Positions 1 to 5,449 of a DNA stretch of 6,526 bases are shown piece after piece. The stretch is from the NCBI GenBank assembly GCA_024278655.1, contig JAJRSV010000037.1, positions 1-6,526 of the forward strand. The letters run 5' to 3'. Both the position numbers and the translations under genes were made by a program. Every line of letters begins with the position of its first letter. Position 1 is the stretch's first letter. The notes beneath the pieces are model-generated. The model had not been told where the DNA came from, did not search any database, and saw only the letters and a program-made list of their open reading frames with translations. The stretch comes from Bacteroidota bacterium (GTDB lineage Bacteria; Bacteroidota; Ignavibacteria; Ignavibacteriales; Ignavibacteriaceae).

Positions 1-272
1 ATCTCTGCTATTTCTTCGGGTCGTAACTGGGCGTAGTATCCGGTAGCGATAATGTATGCATCGGGATTCTTCCTTAATGCACGCCGTACAAGCTGCCTGC
101 ATTCTCTTTCGGCATTTTCGGTTACGGTGCAGGTATTAAACACGTAGATGTCCGCTTTCTCTTTTGCATCGACTAACCGGTAGCCGTTTTGCATAAACTG
201 GCTCCCGATAGTTGATGTTTCGGAAAAGTTTAGTTTGCAGCCGAGAGTATGTAATGCAACTTTTTTATTCAT
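1..272 (-). CDS. mtaB: tRNA t6A37 methylthiotransferase MtaB, N-terminal 90 residues (cut by window edge)
   Basis: Enzymes of this family use two iron-sulfur clusters and S-adenosylmethionine to add a methylthio group to N6-threonylcarbamoyladenosine 37 in ANN-decoding tRNAs, giving ms2t6A. Only the start of the N-terminal MTTase (UPF0004) domain is visible. It shows HTLGCKLNFSET with Cys12, NTCTVT with Cys48, and a TGYYAQ motif at residues 77-82. The LGCKLN and ETSTIG wording points to MtaB rather than MiaB or RimO. The third cluster cysteine of the family is expected in TGCYAQ, but codon 79 here is TAC (Tyr). An extra Cys58 lies in RECRQ. The ATG at 272 is the first in-frame start and gives a normal N-terminus. 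No Shine-Dalgarno sequence precedes it. A terminator-like hairpin ends only 8 bases upstream, so expression relies on readthrough or on a promoter inside rpsA. The radical SAM and TRAM domains lie outside the window. Confidence 0.93.
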   Translation of the reverse strand, partial: MNKKVALHTLGCKLNFSETSTIGSQFMQNGYRLVDAKEKADIYVFNTCTVTENAERECRQLVRRALRKNPDAYIIATGYYAQLRPEEIAE

Positions 273-280
273 ATCAGCTT

Positions 281-311
281 AATAATAAAAGAGCGGGAAG
301 AACCCGCTCTT
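281..311 (-). terminator. Rho-independent terminator after rpsA
   Basis: Read on the minus strand, AAGAGCGGG (311-303) and CCCGCTCTT (297-289) form a perfect 9-bp stem with a 5-base TTCTT loop, followed by the T-rich tract TTTTATTATT (290-281). It begins 26 bases after the rpsA stop codon. The T tract is only on the minus-strand side, so this terminates the leftward run. Its T tract ends 8 bases before the mtaB ATG, so some readthrough is likely or the hairpin acts as an attenuator. Confidence 0.85.
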
Positions 312-337
312 AAAATAAAAATATTCTTTCAAATATT

Positions 338-2347
338 TTATTTACTTTCTGTATTATCTTCCTGTTTTTCCTCTTCCTTTGTTTCTTCCGTTCCTTCGGT
401 TTCTTCAGCCGGCTTCTCTTCAGCAGGTTTTTCTTCGGTTGCTTTTTCTTCAGCAGGTTTCTCTTCGGTTGCTTTTTCTTCAGCAGGTTTCTCTTCAACT
501 GCTTTTTCTTCAACCGGTTTCTCTACAGGTTTCGGAGGAGCGGATGTTGTTTTCTGACCATCGTGTACATCGAATATCGGAAATTCGGAAGCATCGATAG
601 CGCCGGTTTCGGCTTTCTGAATGCTCTGAACAGAAACCCTGTCGAGTTTATGCTTGTTCAGGTATTCCTGAATTTCCTCTTCCGATTTGTCCTTTAGTGC
701 GGCAATTGCACTAAGCACAATTTTCTTATTCTCTTTATCGAATTCAATCACTTTCAAAGGAATAACATCATCAATAGGGAAGTGGTTAGATATATTCTTT
801 ATTTTCGAAGGCGAAAGCTGTGTAACCGGAACAAAGCCGTCAACGTCATCGGGTAATTCTGCAATCAACCCTTTCTCAATAATCCGTACAACTTTACCTT
901 CGGTAATGGTTCCTACCGTATATTTCTTTTCGAATTCATCCCAGGGATTATCCATAATTTGTTTATGTCCGAGGGAAATTTTTCTTTGTTCCACATCAAC
1001 ACTAAGCACAACCACTTCAATCTTATCGCCTTTCTTAACAACTTCGCCGGGATGACGAATTTTCTTCGTCCAGGAAAGGTCTGAAATATGAACGAGTCCG
1101 TCAACGCCGGGTTCAAGTTCAACAAACACACCGAAGTTGGTTAAGTTGCGTGCTATACCTGTGTGACGTGAGCCGACAGGATACTTCTTAAGTAAAGTTT
1201 CCCACGGATCCGGTTCCAGTTGTTTGATGCCGAGCGATATTTTTTTCTCTTCTTTGTCGAGACTTAAAATAACGGCTTCAACCATCTGACCCATCGAAAC
1301 AACCTGTGAAGGATGTTTGATGTGCTGAGTCCAGCTCATTTCGGAATTGTGAATCAATCCCTCGATACCTTTCTCAATCTCGATGAACGCACCGTACTCG
1401 GTAAGCGAAACAACGCGTCCCTGAACCTTATCACCGACTTTATATTTCTCTTCGATATTTTCCCACGGATGCGGCATAAGTTTCTTTAAGCTAAGTGATA
1501 TTCTCTTCTTCTCTTCATCGAAATCGGTAACAACAACTTTAATCGTTTCGTCGAGTTTAACTATTTCGCTCGGGTGGTTAATTCTGCCCCAGCTTAAATC
1601 GGTTATGTGAATTAAACCGTCAACACCGCCGAGGTCAACAAACACACCGAAGTCGGTAATTGCTTTAACCGTTCCTTCAAGTATCTGACCCTTCTCAAGA
1701 CTTTCGAGAATAGCATTACGCTGATCGGCTATTTCTTCTTCAACCAATACTTTGTGCGAAACAACAACGTTTTCGGTAGGTACATTAACTTTAACTACTT
1801 TAAAGTCCATTGTTTTACCAACGAAAGCATCGAAGTCCCTGATCGGACGGATATCGATTTGCGAACCCGGAAGGAATGCTTCCATTCCCAAAAGATCGAC
1901 AACCATTCCGCCTTTAATTCTTTTAACAATAGTGCCCTGCAAAATTTCGCCAGTATCGTAAGCGTTCATCACGCGTTCCCAAACTTTAAGGAAGTCGGCA
2001 CGCTGCTTGCTAAGCACAAGGTTTCCGTCCTGATCCTCAACACTTTCGAGAACAACTTCAATTTCATCGCCGACTTTAATATCGGGGTTTTCACCGAATT
2101 CGCTTAAAGGAATAGTACCTTCGGATTTAAACCCGACATCCACAATAACGTTATCGCCATGGATTCCTACAATCGTTCCTTTTACCGGTTCGCCTTCTTT
2201 TACATCGTGAAATGAATCGGCATACAATTTTGCGAGTTCAAGAAATTCTTCTTTCGAATAATCGTCTCGTTGAAATTTGGATTTTGCCTTTTCGTAATCT
2301 TCTTCTGTTGCAGCAACTATTTCTTTTTCATTTGTCTCTTCAGACAT
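338..2347 (-). CDS. rpsA: 30S ribosomal protein S1 (bS1), six S1 domains plus acidic repeat tail
   Basis: Ribosomal protein S1 binds the small subunit and unfolds mRNA during translation initiation, which matters most for messages without a Shine-Dalgarno sequence. Six S1 (OB-fold) domains are visible in the 669-residue protein at about 52-115, 133-198, 219-287, 304-374, 389-461 and 476-547. Domains 3-5 carry the canonical pattern FGVFV(D/E)L..GVDGLIHI.DLSW and end in KKISLG-type strands. By family analogy domains 1-2 dock to the ribosome and 3-6 bind RNA. After residue 600 comes a low-complexity tail of Glu, Lys, Pro and Ala with a five-residue repeat (EEKPA, EEKAT), which makes the protein longer than the 557-residue E. 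coli S1. I chose the ATG at 2347 because a strong AGGAGGA lies 3 bases upstream and the protein then starts MSEETNEKE. An ATG-opened extension of 20 residues (to 2407) lacks S1 similarity and spans the leader. It sits 111 bases after cmk, a widely conserved pairing. Confidence 0.97.
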   Translation of the reverse strand: MSEETNEKEIVAATEEDYEKAKSKFQRDDYSKEEFLELAKLYADSFHDVKEGEPVKGTIVGIHGDNVIVDVGFKSEGTIPLSEFGENPDIKVGDEIEVVLESVEDQDGNLVLSKQRADFLKVWERVMNAYDTGEILQGTIVKRIKGGMVVDLLGMEAFLPGSQIDIRPIRDFDAFVGKTMDFKVVKVNVPTENVVVSHKVLVEEEIADQRNAILESLEKGQILEGTVKAITDFGVFVDLGGVDGLIHITDLSWGRINHPSEIVKLDETIKVVVTDFDEEKKRISLSLKKLMPHPWENIEEKYKVGDKVQGRVVSLTEYGAFIEIEKGIEGLIHNSEMSWTQHIKHPSQVVSMGQMVEAVILSLDKEEKKISLGIKQLEPDPWETLLKKYPVGSRHTGIARNLTNFGVFVELEPGVDGLVHISDLSWTKKIRHPGEVVKKGDKIEVVVLSVDVEQRKISLGHKQIMDNPWDEFEKKYTVGTITEGKVVRIIEKGLIAELPDDVDGFVPVTQLSPSKIKNISNHFPIDDVIPLKVIEFDKENKKIVLSAIAALKDKSEEEIQEYLNKHKLDRVSVQSIQKAETGAIDASEFPIFDVHDGQKTTSAPPKPVEKPVEEKAVEEKPAEEKATEEKPAEEKATEEKPAEEKPAEETEGTEETKEEEKQEDNTESK
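406..525 (-). repeat. 15-bp tandem repeat (30-bp higher-order unit) in the rpsA tail
   Basis: Eight consecutive 15-bp units fill this stretch. On the plus strand they alternate between a CAGCAGGTTTCTCTT-like and a CGGTTGCTTTTTCTT-like form. The 30-bp pairs at 421-450 and 451-480 differ by one base, and 481-510 differs from 451-480 by three. The end units are more diverged. The unit length is a multiple of three, so gain or loss of copies keeps rpsA in frame. In protein each 15-bp unit is one pentapeptide of the form EEKPA, EEKAT or EEKAV. Confidence 0.92.
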
Positions 2348-2350
2348 TAA

Positions 2351-2357
2351 TCCTCCT
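2351..2357 (-). promoter_or_regulatory. Strong Shine-Dalgarno site of rpsA
   Basis: Minus strand AGGAGGA lies 3 bases before the ATG at 2347, so the AGGAGG core has a 4-base spacer, which is short but workable. It fixes the rpsA start at 2347 rather than 2407. None of the other starts in the window has a comparable site. Confidence 0.85.
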
Positions 2358-2375
2358 AAAAAATATTTTTTATCT

Positions 2376-2404
2376 GTATTATTGCTAAAGCCATAAAACA
2401 ACAA
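2376..2404 (-). promoter_or_regulatory. Possible promoter in the cmk-rpsA gap
   Basis: Minus strand TTGTTG (2404-2399), a 17-base spacer and TAATAC (2381-2376) loosely resemble a sigma-70 type promoter. An overlapping AATAAT (2383-2378) is a better -10 match but with a 15-base spacer. A start near 2368-2370 would leave a leader of about 20 bases containing the Shine-Dalgarno site. Both hexamers match only partly, so this is weak. It would give rpsA expression independent of cmk. Confidence 0.25.
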
Positions 2405-2451
2405 CACAGATTGTTTTTTTTGTTTAACATTTGTTTATTACTCTGGCTTTA
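2386..2451 (-). promoter_or_regulatory. Inverted repeat in the rpsA leader
   Basis: Minus strand TAAAGCCA (2451-2444) and TGGCTTTA (2393-2386) are perfect 8-base complements 50 bases apart. Inside them AACAA and TTGTT flank a 6-base TCTGTG loop, and the pairing extends through further A-T pairs after one mismatch. The 3' arms of the inner and outer stems are adjacent. If transcription comes through from cmk, this leader could fold just upstream of the rpsA ribosome binding site. No T tract follows in the right place for a terminator. The function is unproven and AT-rich DNA makes chance pairing plausible. Confidence 0.3.
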
Positions 2452-2458
2452 AAACTCT

Positions 2459-3160
2459 TTAAGTAATATTTAATTGAATTCCTTTTTCCTTAGCTGCTTT
2501 CTTTACTTCTTTTAGAATCAAATCAACCTGTTTTTCAATAGTAATGTTACTGGTATCTACCTCAACAGCATCTTCAGCTTTTGTTAACGGGCTTGCTTCT
2601 CTGCTCGAATCAATCTGATCTCTTTGTTCAAGATTTTTCTTAATCTCATCGAGCGGAACTTCCGTTCCTCTTTCCATAAACTCTTTAGCACGGCGTTTTG
2701 CACGCTCGTCAATCGAAGCAGTTAAATAAATTTTTACATCGGCATTGGGGAAAACTACTGTGGTTATGTCTCTACCTTCCATTACAACACCGTTATCTTT
2801 TCCCCCCATCTCACGCTGCTTTTTAACGAGTATTTTTCGTAAATCTTTAATCTTGCTTACGTCGCTTACATTTTTGTTTACTTCAATCGATCTTATTTTA
2901 TCCGTAAGCTCTTCGCCGTTAACAAAAATTTTCGTTTTACCTTCGCTGAAATCCAGCTTTATATCGCTCTTTTCAGCAAGTTCGATGATTTTCTTATCAT
3001 CGCCGATAATACCGTTTCTTAAAGCAAGATATGTAATAGCTCTGTACATCGCTCCGGTATCGATATACAGAAAACCAAGTTTTTGTGCCAACAATTTTGC
3101 CGTTGTACTTTTGCCGGAGCCAGCCGGACCATCGATTGCGATGATAAGATTATTTGACAT
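2459..3160 (-). CDS. cmk: Cytidylate (CMP/dCMP) kinase
   Basis: This cytosolic enzyme transfers phosphate from ATP to CMP or dCMP, giving CDP or dCDP for nucleotide recycling and DNA precursor supply. The 233-residue length fits the bacterial family. Residues 11-19 form the P-loop GPAGSGKST. DTGAMYR at 34-40 and EGRDI at 128-132 match the CMP-binding region. ERAKRR at 152-157 is the lid region, and QRDQIDSSREASPL at 179-192 is the conserved C-terminal signature with its arginines. I chose the ATG at 3160; a TTG three codons upstream adds nothing conserved. There is no Shine-Dalgarno sequence. The gene follows dnaX by 93 bases and precedes rpsA by 111 bases, the cmk-rpsA order known from many bacteria. 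A Bacteroidota-style promoter candidate sits directly before the start. Confidence 0.96.
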   Translation of the reverse strand: MSNNLIIAIDGPAGSGKSTTAKLLAQKLGFLYIDTGAMYRAITYLALRNGIIGDDKKIIELAEKSDIKLDFSEGKTKIFVNGEELTDKIRSIEVNKNVSDVSKIKDLRKILVKKQREMGGKDNGVVMEGRDITTVVFPNADVKIYLTASIDERAKRRAKEFMERGTEVPLDEIKKNLEQRDQIDSSREASPLTKAEDAVEVDTSNITIEKQVDLILKEVKKAAKEKGIQLNIT

Positions 3161-3166
3161 AGAATA

Positions 3167-3197
3167 CAAAAATAGCTATAAATTCATATAAATCAAA
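3167..3197 (-). promoter_or_regulatory. Bacteroidota-type promoter candidate for cmk
   Basis: Minus strand TTTG (3197-3194) is followed after 19 bases by TATTTTTG (3174-3167). The second element fits the Bacteroidota -7 consensus TAnnTTTG exactly, and the spacing fits the -33 TTTG element. The -7 element ends 6 bases before the cmk ATG at 3160, so transcription would begin at or very near the start codon. The region is AT-rich, so a chance match cannot be excluded. Confidence 0.4.
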
Positions 3198-3253
3198 CAT
3201 TTGTGCAGGCGATTTTAGAATGAAAATGGCGTGATTCTTTACCGAAACCGGCA

Positions 3254-4933
3254 TTATTCTATCTTTACGCCCCCAAGTTCGTTAATTATGTAATTTTCTA
3301 ACGGATCGTCGCTTTTCTCTTTTTTCGGAACCGGTTCTGTTCTGTTCTGCTGCATCACTTCCGGTTCTCCGCTAACTCCGGCTTCCGAAAAGTTAATTTG
3401 AATGCGCTTTCCGAATATCTTTTCCGATTTATCTTCAAGATATTTCTTGTTTAGTTCAATTGTTTTTAATATATCGGGTAAAGACGAGGAAACAAGCAGT
3501 TTGTTCCCGTTTAGTGAATTAATCCGAATAGAGTTGATAGCCGGTCCGAGTGTGAGCCCTCTTTCTTTTGAAACTTCATCAACAAACAGTTGCCATTTTT
3601 GCTTAATCGCTTCAAAGCCGAATTCCGTTCCGTTAGCCGGTTGAACTTTTTCAACCGCTGCCGTAGAAGACACTACTTTTTTTGTATGAACCGGCGGAAC
3701 AGTTGCTTTTGTTTGCGGGGGAGAGAAACTGCTGCTGCCGCTTGAAATGGTTGTAGCGAATCCGGATGGTTTTTTACTAATTAGATTTTTTTTTTCAGCA
3801 GTTGAACCGGTACTCAACTCATCAATTATTTTTGAAATTGTAGCGGTTCTTTCCAATCCTACCAAATGGCTTAAGATAATTTCTATTTTAAGCTTCTGAT
3901 TTTGCGAGAACCTTAACTCCTGCTGTGTCCTGGTAAGGAAGTTCAGTATCCTTAACAAATCGCCCTCTGAGAATTTATCCATATAATCGAGATACCGCTC
4001 TCTGTAAACCTCGGCGGTTTCGATAAGGGAAGTTTTCTCGGTAAGAACAACCGTCATAATATTTCTGAAGTGCTCAACAAGTCCTTCCATAAAATCGATA
4101 AAATCCCAGCCGTTCTGGTATATCGTATTCGTAGCATCGAACACCGCTTTAAAATCTTTATTCAGTATCGCATCCGAAATCTTAAAATAAATTTCATCAT
4201 CTATAAGGTTTAACATTTGTGCAACAGTTTCCGCATCAATTTTTCCGTTGCAGAAAGCAACAACCTGGTCGAAGACACTCTCTGCATCGCGCAAAGCACC
4301 GTCGGCTTTTTTAGCGATGATGGTTAATGTTTTATCATCGATTTCAATCTTCTCGGCTTTGGCAATTGTAGCAAGGGTTTCCTTAATCGTATCGAGCTGA
4401 ATTCTTCTGAAATCGAAACGCTGGCAGCGCGATATAATTGTTGCCGGTACTTTGTGAACGTCGGTAGTTGCAAAAATAAATATTGTGTGTTCTGGCGGTT
4501 CTTCTAATGTTTTAAGGAATGCATTGAACGATTCCTTCGTAAGCATGTGGACTTCATCGATAATATAAATTTTGTATTTGCCTCTTGTAGGAGCGTACTT
4601 TACCGATTCGCGTAAAGTTCTTATTTCGTCTATGCCCCTGTTCGATGCACCGTCGATTTCAATAATATCCATAAACTGCCCCGATTGGATTTCCTCGCAC
4701 ATTTCGCACTTTCCGCAGGGTTCGGTATCAACAGGGTTCAGACAATTTAAACTCTTTGCAAGTATGCGTGCGGTTGTTGTTTTACCAACACCTCTCGGAC
4801 CGGTAAACAAATAAGCATGAGCAATTCTGTTATTCTTAATTGCATTTTGAAGTGTTACGGTTATGTGTTCCTGTCCGACAACTTCACTGAATTTTTGCGG
4901 ACGCCATTTTCTTGCTGTTACCAGGTATGCCAT
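3254..4933 (-). CDS. dnaX: DNA polymerase III subunit tau/gamma (clamp loader ATPase)
   Basis: DnaX is the ATPase motor of the clamp loader, which opens the beta sliding clamp and places it on primed DNA. The full-length tau form also ties the loader to the polymerase and helicase. The 559-residue protein starts MAYLVTARKWRPQKF. It has the Walker A motif GPRGVGKTT at 45-53, zinc cysteines Cys64, Cys73, Cys76 and Cys79, Walker B DEVH at 126-129, sensor 1 ATTD at 155-158, the SRC motif at 168-170 and a sensor 2 LRDAES at 214-219. Domain III follows to about residue 370. A Ser/Thr/Pro-rich linker (about 375-435) and the tau-specific C-terminal region complete it. A ten-A slippery run at codons 380-383 may produce the shorter gamma form. 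There is no Shine-Dalgarno; the leader is A-rich. The start lies 21 bases after the fRMsr stop. The common partners ybaB and recR do not follow; cmk does. Confidence 0.97.
   Translation of the reverse strand: MAYLVTARKWRPQKFSEVVGQEHITVTLQNAIKNNRIAHAYLFTGPRGVGKTTTARILAKSLNCLNPVDTEPCGKCEMCEEIQSGQFMDIIEIDGASNRGIDEIRTLRESVKYAPTRGKYKIYIIDEVHMLTKESFNAFLKTLEEPPEHTIFIFATTDVHKVPATIISRCQRFDFRRIQLDTIKETLATIAKAEKIEIDDKTLTIIAKKADGALRDAESVFDQVVAFCNGKIDAETVAQMLNLIDDEIYFKISDAILNKDFKAVFDATNTIYQNGWDFIDFMEGLVEHFRNIMTVVLTEKTSLIETAEVYRERYLDYMDKFSEGDLLRILNFLTRTQQELRFSQNQKLKIEIILSHLVGLERTATISKIIDELSTGSTAEKKNLISKKPSGFATTISSGSSSFSPPQTKATVPPVHTKKVVSSTAAVEKVQPANGTEFGFEAIKQKWQLFVDEVSKERGLTLGPAINSIRINSLNGNKLLVSSSLPDILKTIELNKKYLEDKSEKIFGKRIQINFSEAGVSGEPEVMQQNRTEPVPKKEKSDDPLENYIINELGGVKIE
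3777..3796 (-). promoter_or_regulatory. Candidate dnaX slippage/frameshift site (A10) for gamma subunit
   Basis: The mRNA reads GAA AAA AAA AAT CTA ATT AG from 3796 to 3777, with ten consecutive A residues (3795-3786). Adding one A or shifting -1 gives GAA AAA AAA AAA TCT AAT TAG, ending at 3777. Losing one A or shifting +1 gives GAA AAA AAA ATC TAA, ending at 3781. Both shifted products stop after domain III, at 385 or 383 residues. The heptamer A AAA AAA is also in the correct phase for a ribosomal -1 shift. I see no convincing downstream stem-loop or upstream Shine-Dalgarno-like stimulator, which favours RNA-polymerase slippage as in Thermus. Confidence 0.7.
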
Positions 4934-4954
4934 AAAATTTTTTTGTTTTGAAAA

Positions 4955-5446
4955 TTATAAAATTTCTTTAATCAGAAAATTACATATTTCTTTAAGATAT
5001 TTCCCGTCGGTCTCGTCGAACGAATTAAATTCCGTGCTGTCCAAATCCAAAACACCGAATAGGGTTCCGTCGGTTTTTACAAGCGGAATAACAATTTCCG
5101 ATTTCGAATCCGGGTCGCAAGCAATGTGTCCCGGAAATTTATTAACATCCGGAACGATTAAAGTTTCGCTTTTGCTTGCAGCCGTTCCGCAAACGCCGCT
5201 GCCTAACTTTATTTCGGTGCATGCAACTTTTCCCTGAAAAGGACCCAGGTATAATTTATCGCCGTCGTAAAGATAAAACCCTACCCAGCTAACGTAACTC
5301 AATCCGTCATTCAAAGCCGCGGTAAAGTTAGCAAGCGAAGTAAGCGTGTTGTCATCTTTGCTCAACAACGATTTAATCTGCTTCGAAAGCAGTTTATAGC
5401 GCTCTTCTTTTTTAGTAACGTTGTCCGGTATTGCTATCTGTTCCAA
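4955..5446 (-). CDS. msrC: Free methionine-(R)-sulfoxide reductase (GAF-domain fRMsr)
   Basis: fRMsr reduces free (not protein-bound) methionine-R-sulfoxide to methionine in the cytosol, using a thioredoxin-type reductant. The 163-residue protein is a single GAF domain of normal family length. WVGFYLY at 54-60 and LGPFQGKVAC at 67-76 match the family, as do GVCGTAA at 84-90 and HIACDPDSKSEIVIPL at 107-122. Cys76, Cys86 and Cys110 have the same 10- and 24-residue spacing as the three redox cysteines of E. coli YebR. GVLDLDS near 131-137 is the usual end of the fold. No ATG or other Met codon exists in the reading frame. The best start is TTG at 5446, one codon after the lon TAG, which gives the expected N-terminal length. 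The position implies translational coupling to lon. Joining an oxidant-repair enzyme to lon suggests a stress theme, which is inference. Confidence 0.93.
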   Translation of the reverse strand: MEQIAIPDNVTKKEERYKLLSKQIKSLLSKDDNTLTSLANFTAALNDGLSYVSWVGFYLYDGDKLYLGPFQGKVACTEIKLGSGVCGTAASKSETLIVPDVNKFPGHIACDPDSKSEIVIPLVKTDGTLFGVLDLDSTEFNSFDETDGKYLKEICNFLIKEIL

Positions 5447-5449
5447 AAG

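Noticed and set aside
310..513. Lys/Leu-rich 67-residue frame over the rpsA tail, and the opposite-strand Leu/Phe-rich frame at 379-600
   Set aside because: Both are open because the 15-bp repeat is a multiple of three and lacks stops in several frames. Their composition is a by-product of the EEKPA repeat of S1.
1752..2107. Plus-strand frames inside rpsA (69 and 117 codons)
   Set aside because: They overlap the conserved S1 domains 1-2 and have no recognisable family, SD or promoter.
2348..2407. 20-residue N-terminal extension of S1 from the ATG at 2407
   Set aside because: It covers the SD site and leader, shows no S1 similarity, and the AGGAGGA at 2351-2357 clearly marks the ATG at 2347.
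2745..3191. Plus-strand frame of 148 codons beginning MGKTTVV, resembling a P-loop
   Set aside because: It is antisense to cmk, and the GKTT resemblance is coincidental with no following ATPase motifs. The low-complexity Ser/Leu/Phe composition is typical of a shadow frame.
3241..3253. CCGGTTTCGG after the dnaX stop as a terminator
   Set aside because: The stem is only three base pairs and no T tract follows, so transcription probably continues toward cmk.
3766..3777. Second A-rich run (A6 at codons 386-387 of dnaX) as another slippery site
   Set aside because: It is only six A residues, preceded by T, so it does not form an A AAA AAA heptamer; the A10 run upstream is much stronger.
4863..5237. 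Plus-strand frame of 124 codons across the dnaX start and the fRMsr gene
   Set aside because: Antisense to two well-conserved genes, with no family features of its own.
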